Source: an uncultured Clostridium sp.
Lineage (GTDB): Bacteria > Bacillota > Clostridia > Lachnospirales > Lachnospiraceae
DNA: 27,179 nt
NCBI GenBank assembly: GCA_900539185.1
Contig: UQBG01000022.1
Location: 1 to 27,179 of the forward strand
Direction: 5' to 3'
Both the position numbers and the translations under genes were made by a program. The notes beneath the pieces are model-generated. The model was not told where the DNA came from, made no database searches, and saw only the letters and a program-made list of their open reading frames with translations. This document shows positions 6,656 through 14,089 of this stretch, in pieces (position 1 is the stretch's first letter; each line of letters opens with the position of its first letter).

Positions 6656-6697
6656 ATTTATTACTATTACAAACAAAGCGGCTGTGATAAAATAGAA
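6656..6697 (+). repeat. 42-bp direct repeat, right copy
   Basis: Identical to 1158-1199. It immediately follows the DUF262 fragment and ends 17 bases before the GH32 start codon. Besides the TGATAAAAT promoter-like core, this copy also lies in an open frame that reads IYYYYKQSGCDKIE and ends inside the GH32 start region, so a coding origin is possible. Confidence 0.9.
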
Positions 6698-6714
6698 ATT
6701 AGAAAGGAGTTTAT

Positions 6715-8169
6715 ATGGATAAATTAAGAAAGGCAAATACATATATTGAAGAGAATCGTATATCGAGAGAGGAGTTACCGGTATTCCATGTTACACCACC
6801 TTGTGGATGGATGAATGATCCAAATGGTTTTTCTGCTTATCAGGGAAAGGTGCATTTGTTTTATCAGTTTCATCCATATAGCGAAATATGGGGACCAATG
6901 CACTGGGGACACTATGAAACAGAAGATTTTATCAAATGGACAGAATTACCGGTTGTACTTGCCCCTGACCAAACTTATGATGAAGCCGGGTGTTTTTCCG
7001 GATCAGGAATCGAGACAGAGAAAGGTCATCTTCTGGTTTACACAGGGGTAATGGAAAAAGAAATAAACAAGGAGAACGTTACGTATCAGAACCAGTGCCT
7101 TGCACTGGGGGACGGAAAAGAGTATAACAAGTTGGAACAAAATCCTGTAATAACGGGGGATATGTTACCAGAACATTTTAGCAGAGAGCATTTCAGGGAT
7201 CCAAAGATTTGGAAAGAGGAAGACGGATACTATATGGTAGTGGGGAATAAGACAGACAAAGGTGTTCCTCAGGTTGTGTTATTTCACTCAGAAGATGCGC
7301 TAAAATGGAATTATGTATCTGTTTTGGCAAGTGATAGAGATGGAATGCTCGGAACAATGTGGGAATGTCCGGATTTCTTTTGTTTAGATGGTGAAAATGT
7401 GCTAATTACATCGCCGCAGGATTTATGCGCAACGGAAGAATTTCATAATGGAAATAATTCTGTGTACTATATGGGAAAATATGATAAGAAACAGCATGTA
7501 TTTCATTATGAAAATGTGTATTCGCTGGATGATGGTTTGGATTTCTATGCACCTCAGACTATGCTGGCGCCGGATGGAAGACGCATCATGATTGGATGGA
7601 TGCAGTCATGGGATTCTAATATACGTCCTGCGGATCAGAAGTGGTCTTGTATGATGACACTACCAAGAGAATTACGGATCAAACATGGGAAAATTCTACA
7701 GTGTCCGGTTCGGGAAATAGAGAAGTATCATAGAAATGCGGTTTGCTATCAGGATAAGGAAATTAGCGGAAACTGTCAGCTGGAGGGCATTTGTGGTCGG
7801 GTACTCGATATGACGGTAGAGATTGTTCGTGGAGATTTTCGTCAGTTTACAATTTCTTTGGCTCGGAATGAACGATATCATACAGATTTCACCATATTAA
7901 AAGACAGTAACATGGTAGAAATTGACCGTACTTATTCAGGCATGGTTCGTGATACGATTGCAATCAGAAAAGCAAAGATGAAAACGTCTACAGATAAATT
8001 GCAGCTTCGTTTCATATTAGATAAATACTCTGTAGAAATTTTTCTAAACGATGGACAACAGGTTCTCAGTTCTACCTTTTACACTCCAATAGAGGCGGAC
8101 GGAATTCGTTTTGTGTGTGATGGTAAGGCAGTAGTTAATATTCAGAAATACGATATTGTAGTTGATTAG
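6715..8169 (+). CDS. Sucrose-6-phosphate hydrolase / beta-fructofuranosidase (GH32)
   Basis: This 484-residue enzyme cleaves the fructosyl bond of sucrose, sucrose-6-phosphate or short fructans. Catalytic motifs are complete: WMNDPNG with nucleophile Asp35, FRDP (160-163) stabilising the transition state, and WECPD with acid/base Glu217. The five-bladed propeller occupies about residues 20-320 and the C-terminal beta-sandwich about 340-484. No signal peptide is seen, so it works in the cytoplasm on imported sugar. AAAGGAG (6703-6709) supports the ATG. No phosphotransferase or sugar ABC transporter and no LacI regulator is adjacent, so the gene is separated from a usual scr/sac operon. Base composition is as AT-rich as the region to its left. 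Sucrose-6-phosphate versus fructan preference cannot be settled. Confidence 0.93.
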   Translation: MDKLRKANTYIEENRISREELPVFHVTPPCGWMNDPNGFSAYQGKVHLFYQFHPYSEIWGPMHWGHYETEDFIKWTELPVVLAPDQTYDEAGCFSGSGIETEKGHLLVYTGVMEKEINKENVTYQNQCLALGDGKEYNKLEQNPVITGDMLPEHFSREHFRDPKIWKEEDGYYMVVGNKTDKGVPQVVLFHSEDALKWNYVSVLASDRDGMLGTMWECPDFFCLDGENVLITSPQDLCATEEFHNGNNSVYYMGKYDKKQHVFHYENVYSLDDGLDFYAPQTMLAPDGRRIMIGWMQSWDSNIRPADQKWSCMMTLPRELRIKHGKILQCPVREIEKYHRNAVCYQDKEISGNCQLEGICGRVLDMTVEIVRGDFRQFTISLARNERYHTDFTILKDSNMVEIDRTYSGMVRDTIAIRKAKMKTSTDKLQLRFILDKYSVEIFLNDGQQVLSSTFYTPIEADGIRFVCDGKAVVNIQKYDIVVD

Positions 8170-8177
8170 GAAACTGA

Positions 8178-8288
8178 TGTGTTCGGACAGATGTTGATAC
8201 AAGCTTTTCTTTTTATCGTAATTCCGGAGCAGACATGATGCTGCGCTGGGAGGAGATCCACGAGGATAAAGCAGCTGTTAAAGTGTGA
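8178..8288 (+). other. Possible C-terminal remnant of an unidentified gene
   Basis: Between GH32 and truA a frame without a start, open from 8178 to TGA at 8286-8288, reads protein-like: TDVDTSFSFYRNSGADMMLR then WEEIHEDKAAVKV. It could be the tail of a gene once upstream of truA, or chance. It encodes at most 17 residues from its first ATG. No family is recognised. Confidence 0.3.
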
Positions 8289-8301
8289 ATGGAGAATAGA
8301 T

Positions 8302-9066
8302 ATGAAACAGAACTATAAGTTTACTGTCAGCTATGACGGAAGTCGCTATCATGGATGGGAAAGTAAAAAGGATGTTGATACCATAGAGGGAAAGCTGGAA
8401 TCCGTTTTTTCCAGAATGACGGGAGAGACAGTGAAGCTCAATGGTGCCGGGCGCACAGATGCCGGTGTCCATGCGCGCGGGATGGTTGCCAGTGGATGGC
8501 TGGATACACAACTGACACCCCATGAGATCAAGGCGTATGCCAATCATTATTTGCCGGATGATATCTGTATCTTAAAGGCAGAGGTTGCACCGGAACGGTT
8601 TCATGCACGCTATAATGCGACCGGAAAGATCTATCAATATACCTGTTATGTAGGAGAAGAGAAGCCGATATTTGAACGACCGTATATCTGGGTTCTTCCG
8701 GAGTGGGTGACACAGGGAAGCAGCTGGCCGGATCTGGAAGCTATGCGGGAAGCGGCTTCTGCATTGAGCGGAATGCATGATTTTAAGAGCTTTTGCGGAA
8801 ACAGTAAGATCAAGAAGTCTACGGTGCGGACGATATATGATATCCGGATACAAGAGAAAGAAGGCTATCTGATCATGACATTTTGCGGAAACGGTTTCCT
8901 GCAGAATATGGTTCGAATCTTAACCGGAACGCTTTTGGAAGTCGGATATGGGAGAATAGAAAGCAATGCTATGGAGGACATCCTGACCGCACAGGACAGA
9001 CAGAAGGCCGGACCAACAGCACCGCCACATGGTCTGACCTTACTGGAGGTACAGTATGCAGAGTGA
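8302..9066 (+). CDS. truA: tRNA pseudouridine synthase A
   Basis: This 254-residue protein converts uridines 38-40 in the anticodon arm of many tRNAs to pseudouridine. The catalytic motif GAGRTDAGVHA is present with Asp53 as catalytic residue. Other family signatures are YDGSRYHGW near the N-terminus, RFHARYNATGKIYQYTCY in the middle, and FCGNGFLQNMVRILTGTLLEVG near the end. The length is normal for the family (about 245-270). The ATG is preceded by GGAGAA. In related Clostridia truA often follows energy-coupling-factor transporter genes; here the upstream gene is GH32 and a remnant, consistent with rearrangement to its left. It works as a cytoplasmic homodimer. Confidence 0.95.
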   Translation: MKQNYKFTVSYDGSRYHGWESKKDVDTIEGKLESVFSRMTGETVKLNGAGRTDAGVHARGMVASGWLDTQLTPHEIKAYANHYLPDDICILKAEVAPERFHARYNATGKIYQYTCYVGEEKPIFERPYIWVLPEWVTQGSSWPDLEAMREAASALSGMHDFKSFCGNSKIKKSTVRTIYDIRIQEKEGYLIMTFCGNGFLQNMVRILTGTLLEVGYGRIESNAMEDILTAQDRQKAGPTAPPHGLTLLEVQYAE

Positions 9067-9075
9067 AACGCTATC

Positions 9076-9109
9076 ATTCTTAACATTTATACCGAAAGAT
9101 GTTAAGAAT
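9076..9109 (+). promoter_or_regulatory. 11-bp perfect inverted repeat after truA
   Basis: ATTCTTAACAT (9076-9086) and ATGTTAAGAAT (9099-9109) are perfectly complementary around a 12-base loop. There is no T-tract behind it, so it is a poor terminator. Lying 30 bases upstream of the TATAAT of the next operon, it is a candidate operator, possibly for the XRE-AbrB protein encoded in that operon. Confidence 0.55.
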
Positions 9110-9127
9110 TCTTGGTAGCAGCGAAAG

Positions 9128-9171
9128 CCACCGTTTACTATAATGGTTGTAAAAAATAGTAGCAAAGGTGG
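9128..9171 (+). promoter_or_regulatory. -10 box and ribosome-site-masking dyad before the acyltransferase
   Basis: A perfect TATAAT occurs at 9139-9144 without a recognisable -35, suggesting help from an activator. CCACC (9128-9132) with TACTAT (9136-9141) can pair with ATAGTA (9156-9161) and GGTGG (9167-9171), the latter being the ribosome site AAAGGTGG. Transcripts starting at this promoter (about 9151) lack the left arm, while read-through from truA would carry it and have the site masked. Confidence 0.4.
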
Positions 9172-9178
9172 TAAAAAT

Positions 9179-10264
9179 ATGAGAAAATACTATTTGGATA
9201 ATATTCGCTGGGGAACCATTCTTTTGGTGGTACTATATCATGTCATCTACATGTTTAACCATGTGGCAACGGCCGGAGTGATAGGGCCGGTGACGAATGT
9301 ACATGGACAGGATACGATTCAGTATCTGTTATATCCCTGGTTTATGGTGATTCTGTTTATTATCAGTGGAATGTGTTCCCGTTATTATCTGGAGCGGCAC
9401 AGTGACGGGGAATATTTTCGGGCACGCACCCGGAAACTTCTGGTACCGTCTACGATCGGACTGTTTGTAATGGGCTGGATACAGGGCTATCTGAACATGG
9501 CAATCAGTGGTGCCTTTGACACGATACCGGATACAGTGCCGGTTTTTATTTTATATCCGATCATGGTAGTATCCGGAACGGGTGTACTCTGGACAATTCA
9601 GGTGCTGTGGATCTGTTCCCTGGTACTGTTGTTGATTCGTAAGCTTGAAAAAGGACGTTTGTTAAAGCTGGGAGAACGGACTCCGATCTGGATTGTTTTG
9701 ATGCTGGGAGTCGCTGTATGGGGCTCCGCGCAGATTCTGAACACACCGGTGATTGCGGTTTATCGGTTTGGCATTTATATCTTCAGCTTTTTACTGGGAT
9801 ACTATGTCTTTTCCCATGAAAGAGTGACAGATCAGTTGGTACGTTATAGCATACCATTGATGATCGTAGCAGTTTTGCTGGGAGGATTTTACACATATCG
9901 TTATTATGGCATGAATTATGCAGTAGAGCCCTATGTGAACTGCCCGCTGGCAATCGCTTATGCCTGGGTTGCATGTCTGGCGATTCTCGGCTGTATGAGG
10001 CGCTGGGGAAACCGGACGGGGAGGTTCGCGGTATTTATGACGAAGCGAAGCTTTGGCCTATATGTATTTCATTATCTGACGCTGTCTGCGACAGCCTATG
10101 TACTCACCCGTTATACACAGATAACCGGAGGCTGGTTATATATAGTGACAGCCGTCGCTGCCTACGGAGGCGGTCTGGCATTGAATGAGCTGCTCTCACG
10201 CATCCCGATTGTCCGTTGGTGTGTGCTGGGAATTAAGAAGGAGGAAAAGCGTGTTTCAAGATAA
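9179..10264 (+). CDS. Membrane acyltransferase (acyltransferase 3 family)
   Basis: A 361-residue integral membrane protein with about ten transmembrane helices. The opening YYLDNIRWGTILLVVLYH, with a histidine at the end of the first helix, and the late motif SFGLYVFHYLTL are typical of acyltransferase family 3 (OafA/WecH-like), which move acetyl or other acyl groups across the membrane onto sugars, glycans or small molecules. Start at ATG 9179 is supported by AAAGGTGG (9164-9171); the ATG at 9143 lies in the promoter. Its last 14 bases overlap the regulator gene downstream, so the two are translated in a coupled way. The acceptor is unknown; cell-wall polysaccharide or teichoic-acid modification is plausible. 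Confidence 0.8.
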   Translation: MRKYYLDNIRWGTILLVVLYHVIYMFNHVATAGVIGPVTNVHGQDTIQYLLYPWFMVILFIISGMCSRYYLERHSDGEYFRARTRKLLVPSTIGLFVMGWIQGYLNMAISGAFDTIPDTVPVFILYPIMVVSGTGVLWTIQVLWICSLVLLLIRKLEKGRLLKLGERTPIWIVLMLGVAVWGSAQILNTPVIAVYRFGIYIFSFLLGYYVFSHERVTDQLVRYSIPLMIVAVLLGGFYTYRYYGMNYAVEPYVNCPLAIAYAWVACLAILGCMRRWGNRTGRFAVFMTKRSFGLYVFHYLTLSATAYVLTRYTQITGGWLYIVTAVAAYGGGLALNELLSRIPIVRWCVLGIKKEEKRVSR

Positions 10265-10664
10265 TCTGATCGCATTGCGGAAAATGCATAATTTGTCTCA
10301 GGAGGAACTGGCAGAACGCCTGCGTGTGAGTCGCCAGACCATATCGAAGTACGAGACCGGAGAGTCTCTTCCCGATATTGACAAGTGTAAGCTGCTTGCT
10401 GAGATCTTTGATGTTTCACTGGATGATCTGGTGAATTATGATAAAGAAGTGACCGGTCTGGGAGTACCGCCGAAGGGAAAGCACATGTTTGGTATGGTGA
10501 AGGTAGGCGACAAGGGCCAGATTGTGATACCGGCTAAGGCCAGAAAGGTATTTCGGATTGAACCGGGTGATAATCTGATCGTTCTCGGAGATGAGAGTCA
10601 GGGACTGGCATTGATCAACGAACGGGAATTTATGAAGATGGTACGGCAGTTCCGAAACGCATAA
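10251..10664 (+). CDS. XRE-type HTH / AbrB-type swapped-hairpin fusion regulator
   Basis: This 137-residue protein joins two DNA-binding folds. Residues about 5-60 form a Cro/C1 helix-turn-helix (LSQEELAERLRVSRQTISKY, then DIDKCKLLAEIFDVSLDDL). Residues about 76-130 form a SpoVT/AbrB-type domain (MVKVGDKGQIVIPAKARKVF, then RIEPGD). The GTG start at 10251 is chosen because AAGGAGG (10238-10244) lies 6 bases upstream, inside the end of the acyltransferase gene; translation upstream of it is only the shadow of that gene. Such fusions are found in Clostridia and probably act as local repressors or transition-state regulators. Its overlap with the acyltransferase suggests it controls that operon; the dyads at 9076-9109 are possible targets. 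Confidence 0.85.
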   Translation: MFQDNLIALRKMHNLSQEELAERLRVSRQTISKYETGESLPDIDKCKLLAEIFDVSLDDLVNYDKEVTGLGVPPKGKHMFGMVKVGDKGQIVIPAKARKVFRIEPGDNLIVLGDESQGLALINEREFMKMVRQFRNA

Positions 10665-10705
10665 AATACGAAAATAACAGGTATATTTTTACCGGAATCC
10701 GAAAA

Positions 10706-10724
10706 TCCTATATTTAATATAGGA
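10706..10724 (+). promoter_or_regulatory. Hairpin overlapping the degV ribosome site
   Basis: TCCTATAT (10706-10713) pairs with ATATAGGA (10717-10724) around a 3-base loop. The right arm contains the first half of the Shine-Dalgarno AGGAGG (10721-10726), ten bases before the ATG. It may mute translation initiation or be a protein-binding palindrome. Confidence 0.5.
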
Positions 10725-10734
10725 GGATACAATT

Positions 10735-11505
10735 ATGCAGTGGAAAGTTGTAACGGACTCCGGATGCGATATACCGGAGAAGATACGAAACCGGACGGAG
10801 GTTCCATATGAGAGCGTGGCATTTTCGATTACAGAAGAGAAAACGAGCTGCCCCTCTCCGGCAGCATGGCTGGCAGCCTACGCAGGTGCAGAGCAGGTGA
10901 TTGTGGTAACGATGTCCGGTGCCTTGTCCGGGAGCTGTCGGAGTGCGGCGGTTGCCAGAGAAATTTATCTGGAACAGCATCCGGAATGCTGTCTGTATGT
11001 GTTGGATTCCAGAATGGCGGGACCGGGGATCGGACTGCTGGTATATGGGATACTGGAGGATATTCATCAGGGAAAGACCTATGAGCAGGTTGTGACAGCC
11101 GCCCGCTTGCGGCGAAAGAATATTCAGATGATCTTTGCATTATCCGGCTTTGAGAATCTGGTAAGAGCAGGACGGATTCATCGACTAATGGGATATGCGG
11201 CTGATCGGTTGGGACTGACGGTGATCGGTACCGGAAACCGGGAGGGGCGAATTGAACTCATACACAGGGTGCGGGGAGTAAAAAGAGTATATGGGCAGAT
11301 TGTTCGTGATATGGAGAAGCGGCAGTTTACAGGCGGCGATGTGTGGATCAGCCACTGCTATAACCGGAGGGGCGCGGCACTTCTGGCACATAGTATTCAG
11401 GAGAGATGGCCGGAGGCAAAGGTTATTGTACGGCAGACAGGTGAGATCTGCAGCTATTATGCAGAAAAGGGTGGATTGATCGTAGCATTTTCCTGTGATA
11501 TCTGA
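10735..11505 (+). CDS. DegV family fatty-acid-binding protein
   Basis: This 256-residue cytoplasmic protein carries the DegV signatures: VVTDSGCDIP at the N-terminus, SGALSGSCRSA binding the fatty-acid carboxylate, VLDSRMAGPGIGLLV and, later, GFENLVRAGRI. The family binds long-chain fatty acids and in some Firmicutes (FakB) presents them to the kinase FakA for phosphorylation. It is about 25-30 residues shorter than typical members, mainly in the region following the first domain. No fakA-like gene is adjacent. It is preceded by the XRE-AbrB gene (70-base gap) and followed by a permease gene after 99 bases with no terminator seen. Whether it feeds fatty acids to a kinase or only binds lipid is open. 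Confidence 0.85.
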   Translation: MQWKVVTDSGCDIPEKIRNRTEVPYESVAFSITEEKTSCPSPAAWLAAYAGAEQVIVVTMSGALSGSCRSAAVAREIYLEQHPECCLYVLDSRMAGPGIGLLVYGILEDIHQGKTYEQVVTAARLRRKNIQMIFALSGFENLVRAGRIHRLMGYAADRLGLTVIGTGNREGRIELIHRVRGVKRVYGQIVRDMEKRQFTGGDVWISHCYNRRGAALLAHSIQERWPEAKVIVRQTGEICSYYAEKGGLIVAFSCDI

Positions 11506-11604
11506 TATGATGATGAAGCTACTGTGAATCGAGTGGAAGATCGGACGATTTGCAGATGATACTATAGATATAAAGGGAAAACGGGTCGGTCGGGGAAACA
11601 GAAG

Positions 11605-12750
11605 ATGGAACATAGATTGAAAAGAATAGGAAAATTCTGGAAGCAGGAAACAGTCTTGTCGATTGCAATCATAATGGCGGTCATATCAATGGTTTTAGTG
11701 CCTCCGGATCAGGAATATGTATCTTATATAGATGTTCGGACACTCAGCATTTTGTTTTGTCTGATGGTAATCGTAGCCGGGCTGAGAGGAATCGGGGTGT
11801 TTGACCATATCGCACAGACACTTTTGAACCGGGTAAAGGGAATAACGGGAATCATCCTGATTTTGGTCGGTTTATGCTTCTTTTTATCGATGCTGATTAC
11901 CAATGATGTGGCGTTGATTACCTTTGTTCCGTTAACGATCATTCTTATGAAGCGTTTTCAACCGGAAGTCAGACAGAAATGGCTGTTAAAGGTCGTAGTG
12001 ATGCAGACCATAGCAGCAAATCTGGGAAGCATGCTGACACCAATCGGGAATCCACAGAACCTGTATCTGTATGGAAAGGCTGGGATCTCCATTGGTGCTT
12101 TTATAATGATAATGTTACCTTATACACTAGTGGCACTGGGACTGTTGATTCTGTGGATTGTTCTGGCGTCAAGGAAGAATCGGGGGGAGAAAAAACGAAT
12201 CGGAGGAGACGGGGTTGTAGAATTTAAGTTCTCAGATCAGAGACGGCTTGAGTATCTCCTGGTGTATGGCCTGTTTTTTATTCTTAGCCTGCTGTCAGTT
12301 GCGCATCTGCTGCCATATTGGATTCCGTTAGTGCTGGTATTTTTATACTCGATTATACGAAATCGTCCAGTACTGCGACAGGTAGATTATTCTTTACTTG
12401 GAACCTTTGTGGCACTTTTTATCTTTATTGGGAATCTCGGACGAATCCCGGCGTTTCATACAGCACTGCAGGCGATGGTGACCGGTAGGGAACTGCTTAC
12501 GGCAGTGGTAGCCAGTCAGGTAATGAGTAATGTTCCGGCTGCGATTTTGCTGTCAGGGTTTACGGATGATATTCCGGCACTGATCGTAGGGACAAACTTG
12601 GGAGGTCTGGGAACCTTGATCGCATCGATGGCCAGTCTGATCAGCTTTAAGTATGTGGCAAAAGAAGACCGAGGGCTTCGCGGACGCTATTTTCTGGAGT
12701 TTACAGTAGCAAATATTGTGTTTCTGGCAATTTTATTGGTGATCGTTTAA
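11605..12750 (+). CDS. SLC13/ArsB-NhaD-type anion permease
   Basis: A 381-residue transporter with about eleven hydrophobic segments. The two inverted-repeat signature loops of the ion transporter superfamily are visible: TNDVALITFVPL plus GSMLTPIGNPQNLYLYG in the first half, and SNVPAAILLSGF plus NLGGLGTLIASMASLI in the second. These hairpins bind the anion and coupling ion in citrate, dicarboxylate, arsenite and Na+/H+ transporters. The substrate cannot be told; a dicarboxylate, citrate or sulfate-like anion is likely. The ATG has only a weak ribosome site (GGGGAAACAGAAG). It ends 4 bases before the large inverted repeat upstream of the SUF operon. Confidence 0.8.
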   Translation: MEHRLKRIGKFWKQETVLSIAIIMAVISMVLVPPDQEYVSYIDVRTLSILFCLMVIVAGLRGIGVFDHIAQTLLNRVKGITGIILILVGLCFFLSMLITNDVALITFVPLTIILMKRFQPEVRQKWLLKVVVMQTIAANLGSMLTPIGNPQNLYLYGKAGISIGAFIMIMLPYTLVALGLLILWIVLASRKNRGEKKRIGGDGVVEFKFSDQRRLEYLLVYGLFFILSLLSVAHLLPYWIPLVLVFLYSIIRNRPVLRQVDYSLLGTFVALFIFIGNLGRIPAFHTALQAMVTGRELLTAVVASQVMSNVPAAILLSGFTDDIPALIVGTNLGGLGTLIASMASLISFKYVAKEDRGLRGRYFLEFTVANIVFLAILLVIV

Positions 12751-12753
12751 AAT

Positions 12754-12794
12754 TATACCCATTCACCTATTGACATGGTAGGTGAATGGGTATA
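12754..12794 (+). promoter_or_regulatory. 16-bp perfect inverted repeat, candidate Rrf2 operator
   Basis: TATACCCATTCACCTA (12754-12769) is perfectly repeated in inverse as TAGGTGAATGGGTATA (12779-12794) around nine bases. The nine-base centre begins with TTGACA, the -35 box of the SUF promoter, so a protein bound here would cover the promoter. The directly downstream gene encodes an Rrf2 regulator, making autoregulation the simplest reading. The same structure could also act as a terminator for the permease, though only a weak T-rich tract follows. Confidence 0.75.
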
Positions 12795-12798
12795 TTCT
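12770..12798 (+). promoter_or_regulatory. Promoter of the rrf2-suf operon
   Basis: Consensus TTGACA (12770-12775) lies 17 bases before TATTCT (12793-12798); TATATT (12791-12796) is an alternative with 15 bases. Transcription would start near 12805, leaving a leader of about 28 bases. The box lies within the arms of the inverted repeat, so it is probably repressed by the Rrf2 protein when Fe-S clusters are plentiful. Confidence 0.65.
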
Positions 12799-12832
12799 TT
12801 CTGTAGCTTATTGTAACAAGGAGGTAGGAAAC

Positions 12833-13258
12833 ATGGTTATTTCATCAAAGGGGCGGTATGCACTACGGGTAATGGTGTATCTGGCGGTGCATCATGACGG
12901 CAGTTTTATTCCATTGAAGGAGATATCCCAGGAAGAAGCCTTATCTCAGAAGTATCTGGAGAGTATTACGCGGCTGCTTTCAAAGAACCACCTCATAGAG
13001 GCAGCCAGTGGTCATGGCGGTGGATATCGTCTGACCAGAGAGCCGAAGGACTATAACGTGGGTGAAATTCTAAAGCTTACGGAGGGAACATTGGCTCCGG
13101 TGGCGTGTTTAAAGGATGATTCCATTCCATGTGACCGGTCTGAGCTATGCTATACACTCCCGATCTGGCAGGGCTTGGCAGATCTTATCAATGACTACTT
13201 TGATAATATGACGCTGGAGGATGTGGCCAAAGGAGCAGAGAGCAAACAGAAAGCCTGA
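12833..13258 (+). CDS. Rrf2 family (IscR-like) Fe-S-responsive regulator
   Basis: This 141-residue protein has the Rrf2 winged helix-turn-helix: SSKGRYALRVMVYLAVH, then EISQEEALSQKYLESITRLL and SGHGGGYRLTREP. Three cysteines follow with spacing C-x7-C-x5-C (in ACLKDDSIPCDRSELCYTLP), the place where IscR holds a [2Fe-2S] cluster. It most likely senses cluster supply and represses the suf operon that follows, 56 bases downstream without a terminator. The start is ATG 12833, with AAGGAGG at 12818-12824; the GTG at 12782 lies inside the inverted repeat. It could be named iscR- or sufR-like, but the symbol is left empty because naming differs between lineages. Confidence 0.88.
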   Translation: MVISSKGRYALRVMVYLAVHHDGSFIPLKEISQEEALSQKYLESITRLLSKNHLIEAASGHGGGYRLTREPKDYNVGEILKLTEGTLAPVACLKDDSIPCDRSELCYTLPIWQGLADLINDYFDNMTLEDVAKGAESKQKA

Positions 13259-13314
13259 TGGAGAAGAACGAATTTACAGGATAGAAAAGATACAAGTAAG
13301 AAGGAGGCAGGACT

Positions 13315-14064
13315 ATGTCAGACAAGCAGTTATTAGAAGTAAAGGACTTATATGTAGATGTGGAAGAGAAGTCGATTCTGCATGGAGTAAACCTATCGAT
13401 CGGAGAAGGAGAAACGCATGTATTAATGGGACCAAACGGTACCGGAAAGTCAACACTGGGGTATGCACTGATGGGAAATCCAAAGTATCATATTCAGAAT
13501 GGTGAGATTTGGTTTCAGGGTAAGAATATAACAGAGGAACCGGTAAATGAACGGGCAAAGGCAGGAATTTTCCTGTCCTTCCAGAATCCGCTGGAGGTTC
13601 CGGGGGTTACCCTAAGTTCTTTTATACGGAATGCACTGGAGCAAAAGACCGGAAAGCGTGTAAAGCTCTGGGATTATAAGAAGGAACTGGAGAAAACAAT
13701 GGAGCTTCTGCAGATGGATCCGGCTTATGCGGAACGAGATTTAAATGTTGGATTTTCCGGTGGTGAGAAGAAGAAGGCAGAGATCCTTCAGCTGCTTATG
13801 CTGAAGCCGGCACTGGCGATCTTAGATGAGACGGATTCCGGTCTGGATGTCGATGCTGTGCGTACGGTATCTGCCGGTATCGAAGCCTATCAGAAGACCT
13901 GCAAGGGCAGTCTGTTGATTATTACACACAGTACCAAGATTCTGGAGTCTTTATCGGTAGACTATACGCATGTTATGGTTGAGGGTAAGATTATTCAGAC
14001 CGGTGATGCTTCTTTGGTCGATGTGATCAATGAAGAAGGTTTCGGAAAGTACGAGACAGAATAA
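13315..14064 (+). CDS. sufC: Fe-S cluster assembly ATPase SufC
   Basis: The 249-residue ABC-type ATPase of the SufBCD scaffold, which uses ATP to open the SufB-SufD interface for cluster building. It shows Walker A GPNGTGKST (39-47), the Q-loop region SFQNPLEVPGV, signature FSGGEKKKAE, Walker B LAILDETDSGLDVD and the switch histidine in IITHS. The DETDSGLD variant is characteristic of SufC and separates it from transport ATPases. Ribosome site AAGGAGG lies 8 bases before the ATG. It is the first structural gene of a sufCBDSU operon in the usual Firmicutes order. It acts in the cytoplasm as part of a SufBC2D complex. Confidence 0.95.
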   Translation: MSDKQLLEVKDLYVDVEEKSILHGVNLSIGEGETHVLMGPNGTGKSTLGYALMGNPKYHIQNGEIWFQGKNITEEPVNERAKAGIFLSFQNPLEVPGVTLSSFIRNALEQKTGKRVKLWDYKKELEKTMELLQMDPAYAERDLNVGFSGGEKKKAEILQLLMLKPALAILDETDSGLDVDAVRTVSAGIEAYQKTCKGSLLIITHSTKILESLSVDYTHVMVEGKIIQTGDASLVDVINEEGFGKYETE

Positions 14065-14089
14065 GTTGCGAAAGGAGTGTCCAATCGAT

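Noticed and set aside
10185..10250. Upstream extension of the XRE-AbrB gene
   Set aside because: These 22 codons are the off-frame shadow of the acyltransferase gene; the GTG at 10251 has the ribosome site.
12782..12832. GTG start giving an Rrf2 protein 17 residues longer
   Set aside because: It lies within the right arm of the inverted repeat and at or before the expected transcript start; ATG 12833 has a strong ribosome site and family-like start.
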